Source of the DNA: Thermoflexales bacterium
GTDB taxonomy: Bacteria > Chloroflexota > Anaerolineae > Fen-1058
Direction: 5' to 3'
Assembly: GCA_016931085.1 (NCBI GenBank)
Contig: JAFGFO010000320.1
Span: 1-33,965, forward strand
Length of the DNA: 33,965 nt
Of this stretch, positions 22,586-30,592 are shown in pieces. Numbering within the stretch: the stretch's first letter is position 1; every line of letters begins with the position of its first letter. Made by a program: the position numbers and the translations under genes. Under the pieces are notes generated by a model. That model searched no databases. It was not told the origin of the DNA and was given only the letters and a program-made list of their open reading frames with translations.

Positions 22586-22625
22586 ACTCTAAATTCTCTC
22601 TATCTAAATTCTCTATCTGTGTGTA

Positions 22626-23468
22626 TCATACCACAGAACGGCGCAGAGGAGTAATTGGGGACACCCGGCCTGACGTGCGGCGATAAAACGACATCTCCAT
22701 GATCTCAAAGCCCATATCAGCGGCGCGGGGAATGATTTCGGTTCCCCCCACGAACAGTATCCCGCCGGGGCGCAGCGCGTCGTGAAAACGCCGGTACAGT
22801 TGGCATTTGACCTCGGCTGTGAAATAGATCACCACGTTGCGGCACACAATCAGGTCATACCCATCCCCGCCCAGTGGCAAAATAAACGGCTCGGCCAGCA
22901 TGTCGTGATAGCGGAAGGTGATCTTGCGCTGCAGGCGCTTGTTCACTCCATAGCCGGAAGCACGCTGCTCAAAGTAGCGCTCAATCAGCGGCGGGGGCAC
23001 GTGCTCCAACTCCTCGCTCGAATACGGCCCTCCGGCCTGGGCCTTATCGAGCGACGAGCGGTCGATGTCGGTCGCCAGGATAAAATGTGGACGGTAGGGG
23101 CTGGTGACCTCGGCCAGCAGGATGGCCAGCGAGTAAGGCTCGTGGCCGTGCGAACAGCCCGCGCTCCATACATCCAGTTTGGGGCGGCCACGCAGCAGCT
23201 CGGGCAAGACGATCTCCTGGAGCCGGCGGTACTTGTCCGGGTCGCGAAAGAAGGCCGTCACGTTGATCGTCAAATAGTTCTTGAGCTGGCCAATTTGCTG
23301 CGGGTCGTTTTGTATGGCACGGAAAAGAGCCGGCCAGTTAGGCTGGCCTGAGCGCAACAAGAAGGTGCGCAACCGGCGTTGCATTTGAGGGCTTTTGTAG
23401 CCGCCCAGGTCCACCCCGGTCAGCGCGAGGATTTTGAGCTTGATGTAGGCGTATTCGCGGTCTTGCAC
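22626..23468 (-). CDS. cheR: CheR chemoreceptor methyltransferase
   Basis: A 280-aa S-adenosylmethionine-dependent protein-glutamate methyltransferase for chemoreceptors. The N-terminal helical domain includes the NVTAFFRDP motif (69-77). The methyltransferase domain has the SAM loop SAGCSHGHEPYS (102-113, with SHGHE where STGEE is usual), ATDID, and CRNVVIYF. The start is GTG at 23468, one base after the cheB stop, so the two opposing enzymes (methylation and demethylation) are coupled. The receptors in this operon end without a recognisable pentapeptide docking tail. It is the last clear gene of the chemotaxis operon. Confidence 0.93.
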   Translation of the reverse strand: MQDREYAYIKLKILALTGVDLGGYKSPQMQRRLRTFLLRSGQPNWPALFRAIQNDPQQIGQLKNYLTINVTAFFRDPDKYRRLQEIVLPELLRGRPKLDVWSAGCSHGHEPYSLAILLAEVTSPYRPHFILATDIDRSSLDKAQAGGPYSSEELEHVPPPLIERYFEQRASGYGVNKRLQRKITFRYHDMLAEPFILPLGGDGYDLIVCRNVVIYFTAEVKCQLYRRFHDALRPGGILFVGGTEIIPRAADMGFEIMEMSFYRRTSGRVSPITPLRRSVV

Positions 23469-23469
23469 G

Positions 23470-24507
23470 TCAACTCGTCAGTTTGGCCAGCAGCGCGGCG
23501 ACCTTGGGCAGAGGCACCACGTGGTCGGCCAGCCCGGCCTCGACGACGCTGCGCGGCATGCCATACACCACGCAGGTCGACGAGTCCTCGGCAATCACCT
23601 GCCCGCCAGCCGCCTTGATGTGGGCGGCTCCCTCTTTCCCATCAGCGCCCATGCCGGTGAGCACCACGCCGATCACCGCTTTGCCGTAACGCTCGACGGC
23701 CGATTTCATCGTCACGTCCACCGATGGGCGCACGTGGTTGCAGCGCGGCCCCTGGTCCAGCAGGACGTGCTTGCCGCTGCCAAAGCGCATGTGATGGTCG
23801 CCAGGCGCCATCAGCGCCAAGCCGCGCGCCAACTGTTCGCCCTCGCTGGCCTCTCGCACCGTGAGAGGTGACCTGTCGTTCAGCCGCTGGGCTAGCGACT
23901 GGGTAAAACCGGCCGGCATGTGTTGCACCAACGCCACCGCCGCTGGCAGATCAGCCGGCAGCTCGGACAAGACTTGCTGTAGCGCGCGTGGCCCGCCGGT
24001 CGAGGCGCCAATGACGACCACGGGGTCACCGCGGCGAAACATGCCTGGTCCCAGCTTGGCCGCCAACTCCGGCGGTCCTTTCAAGGCAGGCGACAGAGAC
24101 GGCAACGAGGTGCCGGCGGCGATCCTGATCTTGGCGACCAGCTCGTCGACGACGTCTTTGATGTTGAGCGTGGCATCCGGTTTGGGCACAAAATCGACCG
24201 CACCCCGCATCAGGGCCTGGATAGTCACCCGCGCGCCGCGTTGGGTGTGCGCGCTGAGCATCACCACCGGCGTCGGGCAGCAGTCGGTCATGATGCGCTG
24301 CAAAGCAGTCAGGCCGTCCATGCGCGGCATTTCCACATCGAGCACAACCACGTCCGGCTTGAGCTCCGGTATCTTGGCCAGCGCGTCCGCGCCATCAATA
24401 GCGCTGCCGATCACGCTAATGTCGGGATAACCCTCCAGGTGCTTGGCCAGTATGTGGCGCAGGAAGGCCGAATCGTCGACGATCATGACCCCGATGGGGA
24501 CAGTCAT
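23470..24507 (-). CDS. cheB: CheB chemoreceptor methylesterase/deamidase
   Basis: A 345-aa two-domain response regulator. The receiver domain (about 4-125) has the acidic pair Asp11-Asp12 and the phospho-acceptor Asp57 in VVVLDVEMP. The C-terminal methylesterase domain (about 160-345) has the catalytic triad Ser169 (IGASTGGP), His196 (VQHMPAG) and Asp289 (GMGADG). The ATG at 24507 has GAGGT six bases upstream and is preferred over the GTG one codon before. It removes methyl groups that CheR adds, giving adaptation under control of CheA. It follows a cheY with four bases between. Confidence 0.95.
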   Translation of the reverse strand: MTVPIGVMIVDDSAFLRHILAKHLEGYPDISVIGSAIDGADALAKIPELKPDVVVLDVEMPRMDGLTALQRIMTDCCPTPVVMLSAHTQRGARVTIQALMRGAVDFVPKPDATLNIKDVVDELVAKIRIAAGTSLPSLSPALKGPPELAAKLGPGMFRRGDPVVVIGASTGGPRALQQVLSELPADLPAAVALVQHMPAGFTQSLAQRLNDRSPLTVREASEGEQLARGLALMAPGDHHMRFGSGKHVLLDQGPRCNHVRPSVDVTMKSAVERYGKAVIGVVLTGMGADGKEGAAHIKAAGGQVIAEDSSTCVVYGMPRSVVEAGLADHVVPLPKVAALLAKLTS

Positions 24508-24511
24508 CACT

Positions 24512-24868
24512 TTACCTCAACGCTTTTTTTAAACTCAATAACAACTTGATAGGAGGAACCGGCTTGACCAGGTAATCTAAGGCGCCCATGTGGACTGCCC
24601 GGGCTGCGATCAAGTGTTGATCCAGGGCGGTCAGCATGATCACACGAGCGCGCGGGTCGAAGAGGCGAATTTGGGCCAGCGCGTCCAGGCCGCTCATAGC
24701 CGGCATGGTAATGTCCATCAGCACCACATCGGGACGAGTCGAACGGTAGAGCCTGACCGCCTGCTCGCCGTCTTCGGCCATAACGGTCGTGTAACCTTGC
24801 TCGCCAAGCAACTTGTCGAGATGATTGCGCATGAACAAGCTGTCGTCTACAATCAAGACCTTGGGCAT
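24512..24868 (-). CDS. cheY: CheY-like response regulator (first)
   Basis: A single receiver domain of 118 aa. The acidic pocket Asp8-Asp9, the phospho-acceptor Asp52 (VVLMDITMP), the switch threonine in MLTALDQ and the lysine in YLVKPV are all present. It has no output domain, so it acts by protein binding, probably on the motility motor or as a phosphate sink. Its start lies 16 bases inside the end of the other cheY gene (coupled). It shares much of its sequence with that neighbour and with the response regulator at the right edge of the window, indicating local duplication. Confidence 0.93.
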   Translation of the reverse strand: MPKVLIVDDSLFMRNHLDKLLGEQGYTTVMAEDGEQAVRLYRSTRPDVVLMDITMPAMSGLDALAQIRLFDPRARVIMLTALDQHLIAARAVHMGALDYLVKPVPPIKLLLSLKKALR

Positions 24869-25239
24869 GGGGGAACCTCAACGCGTCTCAATAGTTTTTC
24901 GATTTTCGCCAGCAGTTGAGAAGGCAAAATCGGCTTGATGATCAAATCTTGGGCGCCCATCGCCAGCGCCTGGCCGGTGACCGCTTTCTGATCCATGGCA
25001 GTCAGTATGATCACGCGAGCTTGGGGGTCCAGTCGGCGAATCGCGTTCAGGGCATCCAGGCCGCTCATGTGCGGCATGACGATATCCATCAGCACCAAGT
25101 CCGGCCTCTCCAGCCGATAGCACTCCACTGCCTGCGTGCCGTCCTGGGCCAGACTGACGTCATAGCCGTGCTCGGTCAAGAGCTTGGAATAATGGCTGCG
25201 TATGAACGAGCTGTCGTCTACTAACAAGATTTTTGGCAT
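24853..25239 (-). CDS. cheY: CheY-like response regulator (second)
   Basis: A single receiver domain of 128 aa with Asp8-Asp9, Asp52 (LVLMDIVMP), the threonine in ILTAMDQ and the lysine in LIIKPI. The short C-terminal tail beyond the domain (VEVPPCPRS) arises because the frame runs into the next gene. It is clearly a paralogue of the adjacent regulator. Two CheY proteins plus a CheC-like phosphatase suggest one output regulator and one sink or adaptation regulator, as in other CheC-containing systems; which is which cannot be read from sequence. Confidence 0.93.
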   Translation of the reverse strand: MPKILLVDDSSFIRSHYSKLLTEHGYDVSLAQDGTQAVECYRLERPDLVLMDIVMPHMSGLDALNAIRRLDPQARVIILTAMDQKAVTGQALAMGAQDLIIKPILPSQLLAKIEKLLRRVEVPPCPRS

Positions 25240-25267
25240 GCAGATTAGATCTCACATGCGGGCAACC

Positions 25268-25352
25268 GCCATTAGGAAATGATAAAGCCATTAAGAAATG
25301 GTAGAGCCATCAAGAAATGGTAGAGCCATCAAGAAATGGCAGGGCCATTAGG
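25268..25352. repeat. 19-bp tandem repeat, four and a half copies
   Basis: Units begin at 25268, 25287, 25306 and 25325, each like GCCATCAAGAAATGGTAGA, with a partial fifth at 25344. Units 2-4 differ by only a few bases. Most units contain CCAT...ATGG, a small inverted repeat. The array fills the gap between the CheC-like gene and cheY. There are no spacers, so it is not a CRISPR array. Confidence 0.85.
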
Positions 25353-25356
25353 CCCA

Positions 25357-25944
25357 TTATAAATCAGGCAGCACCCAAAAGCAAGCTTGCACACTGCTGG
25401 CGCTGTCTCGGAAAAGCATCTCGATAACGGTCAGCTCATCGCGAAAGGCCGCCGCCGGGGTGATCACCAGGTCAAGGATAGCAGCCATCATGTCCACCAC
25501 CACCGCCGGCGGAGAAGGCAGCAGCACGTCCGGCCGGCCGGTCAGCTCGGCCACGGCGTTGAGAAAATACGACAACGTCAAGTTGCCGACCTCGGCCAGT
25601 GCCGAACGCTCCTCAAGTCCCAGGCGCGTGACCGAGTTCGGCTGTGCCCCCGTCACCTGCTCGGCCACTCTCAACGCCAGATCCAGGGGGAGCAGCAGGA
25701 CGGCCCAGCCACGTAGGCCGTGCTCAAGCTCCAGGTACACGCCGACCGTTTCCGCCTCGGGGGTGCAGACACAGGCACTCACCTGCGTAAAGTGCACGGT
25801 CTTGACCTGGGGTGGATCGTTACACACAGCTTGCCCCACCATATCTGACAGGCCGCGCGCCACGTGCTCCATGATATCGCCCAGTAAGCGGGCCGAATCT
25901 GGACCATCGAGTAAACTGTGCCAAAGCGCTTTGGAGTCATTCAT
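25357..25944 (-). CDS. CheC/CheX-family phosphatase-like protein
   Basis: A 195-aa protein whose ATG (25944) overlaps the cheA stop as ATGA; a longer frame upstream lies inside cheA. The clearest motif is EERSALAEVGNLTLSYFLNA (about 118-137), the E-x2-N helix that CheC, CheX and FliY use to remove phosphate from CheY. The first half has a similar helix (LLGDIMEHVARGLSDMV, about 18-34) without the asparagine, so only one active site seems intact. CheC usually works with CheD; no cheD is seen in the window. It probably dephosphorylates one of the two CheY proteins encoded just downstream. Confidence 0.78.
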   Translation of the reverse strand: MNDSKALWHSLLDGPDSARLLGDIMEHVARGLSDMVGQAVCNDPPQVKTVHFTQVSACVCTPEAETVGVYLELEHGLRGWAVLLLPLDLALRVAEQVTGAQPNSVTRLGLEERSALAEVGNLTLSYFLNAVAELTGRPDVLLPSPPAVVVDMMAAILDLVITPAAAFRDELTVIEMLFRDSASSVQACFWVLPDL

Positions 25945-28016
25945 CGCCCGCCCTCCCATTTTTGCGTCCGCGAGGCCATATTGACCAAGCCAGGCACATC
26001 CACGATGAGGGCGATGCGCCCGCTGCCCATGATGGTGCAGCCGGCCAGCCCTGGCGTGTTGCCAATCACCGGGCCAAGCGGCTTGATCACAATTTCTTGC
26101 TTGCCGATGATCCGGTCCACGATCAGGCCGACTTGCAGTTTGCCCCAAGCGACGGCGACCACGGCCTTTTTCGCGGCTCCTCCGGCGGCCGCCTCGCTGG
26201 CGCCGCGCAGTGGTGAGGGGGGGGTATAAAAGAACTCGCGCAGGTTCAGCAAGGGCAGCACCTGGCCGCGCCAGCGGATGGCCGGGCGGCCTCTTACGCC
26301 GTGCAGATTGGCATCCGACAGGTAGAGCGACTCGATGATGCTCGTCATCGGTATGGCGTAGGTGTCATCGCCCAAGCCGACCAGCATGGTGGGCACGATG
26401 GCCAGGGTCAGCGGCAGCGTGACGCGGAAGCTCGTGCCGTACCCTACCCGGCTGTCGACCACGACTGATCCACCTACCCGGTTGATGTTGGTGCGCACCA
26501 CGTCCAGGCCCACACCCCGGCCCGACACGCCGCCGACCTGCTCGGCGGTCGACAGGCCCGGCTGGAAAATGAGCATAATAGCCTCGTCGTCGCTGAGGCG
26601 AGCGGCTTCCTCTTCCGAGATCATACCGCGCTTGACGGCCGCCTGGCGCGCACTGGCTGTGTCGACGCCGCCCCCATCGTCCGTGACGGTGATGACAATT
26701 TGCCCCTCGGCGTGCCCGGCGACCAGGCGCAGCAGACCTGCGGACGGCTTGCCAGCGGCCGCTCGCACCTCGGGCCTTTCGATGCCATGGTCGACCGCGT
26801 TACGCAGCAAGTGTATGAGCGGGTCACCGATGGCCTCGATGACAGAGCGATCCAGCTCGGTGTCTTCGCCTTCGATGACCAGCTTGACCTGCTTGCCACT
26901 GGCACGAGCCGTATCGCGTACCAGGCGCGGGAATTTGTCAAAGAGATGCGCGATGGGCAGCAGCCTGGCCCGCATGACCTCGTCCTGCAACTGGTCAATG
27001 ATCTGGCTCACGTGCGAAATCGTGTTATTGAGTGTGCCAATGACCTCTTCCTTGCCATAGTGTGCGCGCAGCGTCTCTTCGGTCTGGACCAGGCGGGTGC
27101 GATCGGTGACAAGCTCGCCGACCAGGTTCATCAGCACGTCCAAGCGCTCCACGCCAATGCGCACGGTTTGCTCTGCCGGGTGCGCTTCGCGTTCGGCTTT
27201 GATCTGCGGCCGCTGCCGGGCAATTGGCTGCCTGCTAGCCATCGCTCGCTCTCGCGGTGCTGCTGTATAAGGGTGCACCTGGAACTCGGCCAGCTCGGAC
27301 ACGTTAGCCAGGGCTTCTTCGACAGCTTGAGCCCCAGCCCCCGTGGCCAGGACGAGCCACAAACACCCCTCGTGCCGGTCCTCAAGCAGTTCCTCTTCGC
27401 CAGGCCGCTGGGCGAGGACTTGCCCCAAGTCCGCCATAGCCATGGCCGCTTGCAAAAGGCGGGCGGCCGGCGAAAAGCTGCCGGCTTCGGCCTTGACATT
27501 GATCTCGAGGAGAGTTTGCCCTGGGGAGATAGAGACATCAGATAGAGATGGAGGGGAAGAGATAGAAATATCAGATAGACGCGTAAGCGGAGAAGAGGTG
27601 GGCTGGCTAACACTGCTCAAGGCGCGCAGTTGGTCCAAGATGGGCGCTACCTCGAGCCTACTCGGCTGCTGGTGGGCAATCTCGTCACGCAAGGCTTTGA
27701 GCGCGTCGACCGCGTTCAGCAGCACGTCAGTTAGCTCTTGCGTGGGAGAAAAACTGTCTTCGCGCATGCGGTCGAACAGGCTTTCGATGGCATGCGTCAG
27801 CTCGGCCATGGGTTGGTGCCCTACGGCACCGGCGATAGCTTTGAGGGTATGGGCTGCGCGAAAGACGGCGTTGAGTGTGTCGAGATCGGCTGTCAACCCG
27901 CCCGCCGCCTCAAGCCCCAAGATGCCGCTTTCCATCGCCTGCAGGTGCTCGTTGACGTCCTGCAGGAATATATCCACCTCGTCGGCTTCAAGGGCAAAGA
28001 CTGGTGAATCGTCCAT
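25941..28016 (-). CDS. cheA: CheA chemotaxis histidine kinase
   Basis: A 691-aa kinase with the full domain order: Hpt domain with phospho-accepting His56 (RAAHTLKAIAG), a linker, a P2-like regulator-binding domain (about 165-255), dimerisation helices (about 285-350), the HATPase domain with N box HLLRNAVDHGIE (402-413), G1 DDGGGVD (446-452) and GRGVGL (499-504), and a C-terminal CheW-like domain (about 545-691). It passes phosphate to CheY and CheB. The Hpt-P2 linker holds a duplicated peptide, LSDISIS (147-153) and LSDVSIS (158-164), from AT-rich repeated DNA unlike the rest of the gene. The ATG at 28016 follows an AGGAGT-type ribosome site. Confidence 0.95.
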   Translation of the reverse strand: MDDSPVFALEADEVDIFLQDVNEHLQAMESGILGLEAAGGLTADLDTLNAVFRAAHTLKAIAGAVGHQPMAELTHAIESLFDRMREDSFSPTQELTDVLLNAVDALKALRDEIAHQQPSRLEVAPILDQLRALSSVSQPTSSPLTRLSDISISSPPSLSDVSISPGQTLLEINVKAEAGSFSPAARLLQAAMAMADLGQVLAQRPGEEELLEDRHEGCLWLVLATGAGAQAVEEALANVSELAEFQVHPYTAAPRERAMASRQPIARQRPQIKAEREAHPAEQTVRIGVERLDVLMNLVGELVTDRTRLVQTEETLRAHYGKEEVIGTLNNTISHVSQIIDQLQDEVMRARLLPIAHLFDKFPRLVRDTARASGKQVKLVIEGEDTELDRSVIEAIGDPLIHLLRNAVDHGIERPEVRAAAGKPSAGLLRLVAGHAEGQIVITVTDDGGGVDTASARQAAVKRGMISEEEAARLSDDEAIMLIFQPGLSTAEQVGGVSGRGVGLDVVRTNINRVGGSVVVDSRVGYGTSFRVTLPLTLAIVPTMLVGLGDDTYAIPMTSIIESLYLSDANLHGVRGRPAIRWRGQVLPLLNLREFFYTPPSPLRGASEAAAGGAAKKAVVAVAWGKLQVGLIVDRIIGKQEIVIKPLGPVIGNTPGLAGCTIMGSGRIALIVDVPGLVNMASRTQKWEGGR

Positions 28017-28061
28017 AGGCGCACTCCTATTGCGTATTGCGTATTGCGTAATGCCTGGTTC

Positions 28062-28198
28062 CTAGCAGGCTGTCGGAGAGAACCCCAAAGCCGCCCAGAG
28101 AGCCTGGAATTGAGGCTTTAGCCGGACAAAAAGGCGCAAAAAGTGGCTCAAACCGGCTAAAGCCTCTACTCCCAAAGGTCTTTCCGACAAGCTCCTAG
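28062..28198. repeat. MITE-like palindromic element, 137 bp
   Basis: Imperfect terminal inverted repeats (about 22 bp, CTAG at both tips) surround a perfect 14-bp internal inverted repeat, GAGGCTTTAGCCGG (28112-28125) and its complement (28153-28166). There is no coding capacity. Its left arm recurs exactly at 68-86. With the TGCGTATTGCGTAT-type word before it, it fills the gap between cheA and cheW. Confidence 0.75.
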
Positions 28199-28201
28199 TC
28201 C

Positions 28202-28762
28202 CTAATTCCCCTTCTTCCGCCGGCGCTTGGGTTGGGGCGTGTCCTCACCCGCCTCGAGCTGGGCTGGCTGGGATGCTTGCTCTTCCTGCACCACCTCCAC
28301 CGGGATAGCCGGTACAGCCTGCAAATCGGCCTTTTCTTCGGGCGAGAGCACCTTGGGCAGGTCCAATAAAATGATCAGCCGCTCGTCGACCTTGGCGATG
28401 CCGGTGATGTAGGTCGAGTCGACCGTGACCACGATGGGCGAGGGCGGCTCGATGGCTTCCTCGGGCACGCCGGAGCTAAGCACCTCGCTGACCGCGTCCA
28501 CCACCATCCCCACCTTGGTGCCCTCCATCTCAATCACCACGATGCGGGTATCCTTGGTTGGCTCGCTGGCGGTCAGCCCGAGCCGCCGGCGCAAGTCGAT
28601 CACCGGCAGCACCTGACCGCGCAGGTTAGTCACACCCTCGACAAAGGCCGGGGCGCGCGGCACGGCCGTGATCGGCTGCAGCTTGATGATGCTTTCCACG
28701 GCGGCGATATCCACGCCATAATGCTCGTCCGCCAGGACAAAAACGACGAGTTTTCTGGACAT
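28202..28762 (-). CDS. cheW: CheW chemotaxis coupling protein
   Basis: A 186-aa adaptor that links receptors to CheA. The ATG at 28762 has AAAGGAG at 28771-28777; upstream frame extension is unsupported. The CheW beta-barrel fills residues 1-145, with the conserved segment VTNLRGQVLPVIDLRRRLGL. The C-terminal 40 residues are an acidic, then very basic tail (PKRRRKKGN) not usual for the family. It is separated from cheA by a MITE-like repeat and from the receptor gene by an AT-rich tandem repeat. Confidence 0.93.
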   Translation of the reverse strand: MSRKLVVFVLADEHYGVDIAAVESIIKLQPITAVPRAPAFVEGVTNLRGQVLPVIDLRRRLGLTASEPTKDTRIVVIEMEGTKVGMVVDAVSEVLSSGVPEEAIEPPSPIVVTVDSTYITGIAKVDERLIILLDLPKVLSPEEKADLQAVPAIPVEVVQEEQASQPAQLEAGEDTPQPKRRRKKGN

Positions 28763-28780
28763 GTGACATACTCCTTTCAT

Positions 28781-28822
28781 TAACAATTAATAATTAACAA
28801 TTAATAATTAACAATTAATTAA
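28781..28822. repeat. 14-bp AT-rich tandem repeat, three copies
   Basis: TAACAATTAATAAT occurs at 28781-28794 and 28795-28808, with a slightly altered third copy at 28809-28822. It fills the gap between the receptor stop and the cheW ribosome site and stands out sharply from the GC-rich surroundings. Confidence 0.85.
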
Positions 28823-28825
28823 TCG

Positions 28826-30553
28826 TTATCGCGGCAGCTTGAAGCGTGCCACCAGCGCCTGCAAGGCTTGCGCCATCTCGCTCAAGCTCTGGGCCGAGGC
28901 GGTTACTTCTTCGACCTGGGCGTTGGTCTCTTCAACCGAGGAGGCAACTTCCTCAGTCGAGGCGCTGTTCTCCTCCGAGATGCCGGCGATGTTCTCAATG
29001 GCGCCAGTGACCTCGCTCGAGCTGGCCGCCATCTCCTCCGTCGCCGCCGTGTTCTCCTCCACCACCGCTGACACAGCGTCCATGGCGCTCACTAACTCGC
29101 CGGACAAGGCCCCCATCCGTCCGGCCGCGGCGGCGATATCACTCACCTGCCGGTTGGCATCCTCGGTGGCGACCAGGATGTCCTGCAGCGCCTGCCCAGC
29201 CTCGCCAGCCCGCCCCACCCCAGCCTCTACCTCGCGGCTGCTTTCGTCCATCGCCTGCACCGCCTCGGCTATCGTCGACTGCACGATCTCGATCAGCTCG
29301 GAAATCTCGCGCGCCGCCTCGGCCGATTTTTCCGACAAGTCCCGCACCGCGTCGGCCACCACCGCAAAGCCGCGCCCCTGCTCCCCGGCCCGCGCCGCCT
29401 CGATCGCCGCGTTGAGTGCCAGCAAGTTGGTCTGCGAGGCGATGTTGTCGATCGTCTCCACAATGGCGCCGATTTGTTTCGAACGCTGGCCCATTTCCCT
29501 GACCTTCTGGGCCGAAAAACCGACCTTGGCGTGGATGGTCTGGATGTTCTTGACCGTCTCTTCGACCGTGCGCGCACCCTGCCGCGCCGTCTCGGCCGCC
29601 CGCGCCGAGCCGAGCGCCACCGACTGGGCGCCGGTGCCCATCAGCCCAAAGGCACTCGATATCTGGGCCGTGATGTCGGCCGACTTGGCCACAGCCGTCG
29701 CCTGCTCCTGGGCGCCCTTGGCCACGCTATTGATGGACTGCGCGAGTTGCTCGACCGAGCTCGTGGTGCGGGTGACGATCTCCGTCTGCTGGCTGGTGCC
29801 CTCGGCCACCTGCTGGATGGTGGTCGCCACCTGGCCGGTGGCCAGCCCAGCCTGCTCGGAGGCGGCTGCCATCTGCTCCGACGCCGCACTGACGGCTTGG
29901 GCGTTTTCGGCCACTTGCCGGATCAAATCGCGCAGACTGGCAATCATCTGGGCAAAGGCGTTGCCCAGCCGATCTTTTTCGGATTGGGGTCTGATCTCGG
30001 CCGTGAGGTCACCATCTGCCAGGTGATCGGCCGCGTCAGCCATCTTGCGTTGATAAGCGACCATTTGGACAAAAGCCTTGCCCAACACATCTTTGTCAGA
30101 TTGGGGAGTGACCTCGACCGTCACATCACCCTCTGCCAGGCGATTGGCCGAGTTTGCCATCCCTTGCAGGTAAATTACCATGCGTTGGAAGGCAGCCGCC
30201 ACATCGCCCAGTTCATCCTGGCGTTTGATTTCCACGTGCTGATCCACATCGCCTCGAGCAATACCGGCGGCAGCTTCGGCGATCAGCTTGGCAGGAGTGA
30301 CAATCTGCCTGGCCATCAAGACCAGTGCGATCCCAAAAATCGGCACCATGATAACCACGACAATGCCAAGGTTCAGCAAGTTAATCCCCTCCCGTCCCAG
30401 GGTAAAAGTCGCAAAGGCGGCAGCGACCGCGCACACCAGGATGATAGCCGTCATGCGCAGAGCTATGCCACGACGGTAGATCACGTACATCCCCAACATG
30501 AGGAGGGCCACGCCGACGGCAGCCCCACCCGCTAACAAAAGATAGTCTTGCAT
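28826..30553 (-). CDS. Methyl-accepting chemotaxis protein without extracellular sensor domain
   Basis: A 575-aa receptor. Three closely spaced hydrophobic segments (about 5-26, 33-50 and 58-83) anchor it, with no room for an external ligand domain. A HAMP domain follows, then two further HAMP-like units ([20 protein letters not shown] and [20 protein letters not shown]). The cytoplasmic signalling domain has the hairpin tip around [20 protein letters not shown], which contacts CheA and CheW. It has no C-terminal pentapeptide. The signalling half is nearly identical to that of the next receptor, indicating duplication. It may sense membrane or cytoplasmic state. The ATG at 30553 follows AAAGGAG. 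Confidence 0.93.
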   Translation of the reverse strand: MQDYLLLAGGAAVGVALLMLGMYVIYRRGIALRMTAIILVCAVAAAFATFTLGREGINLLNLGIVVVIMVPIFGIALVLMARQIVTPAKLIAEAAAGIARGDVDQHVEIKRQDELGDVAAAFQRMVIYLQGMANSANRLAEGDVTVEVTPQSDKDVLGKAFVQMVAYQRKMADAADHLADGDLTAEIRPQSEKDRLGNAFAQMIASLRDLIRQVAENAQAVSAASEQMAAASEQAGLATGQVATTIQQVAEGTSQQTEIVTRTTSSVEQLAQSINSVAKGAQEQATAVAKSADITAQISSAFGLMGTGAQSVALGSARAAETARQGARTVEETVKNIQTIHAKVGFSAQKVREMGQRSKQIGAIVETIDNIASQTNLLALNAAIEAARAGEQGRGFAVVADAVRDLSEKSAEAAREISELIEIVQSTIAEAVQAMDESSREVEAGVGRAGEAGQALQDILVATEDANRQVSDIAAAAGRMGALSGELVSAMDAVSAVVEENTAATEEMAASSSEVTGAIENIAGISEENSASTEEVASSVEETNAQVEEVTASAQSLSEMAQALQALVARFKLPR

Positions 30554-30592
30554 AACAGCTCCTTTATGGACAATCGACCATTAACCTCAAGC

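Noticed and set aside
21620..22654. Plus-strand open frame antisense to the ATP-grasp gene (344 codons)
   Set aside because: The minus frame carries ATP-grasp motifs; the plus frame is a shadow.
25268..25352. CRISPR array
   Set aside because: The 19-bp units are directly tandem with no unique spacers, and no cas gene is present.
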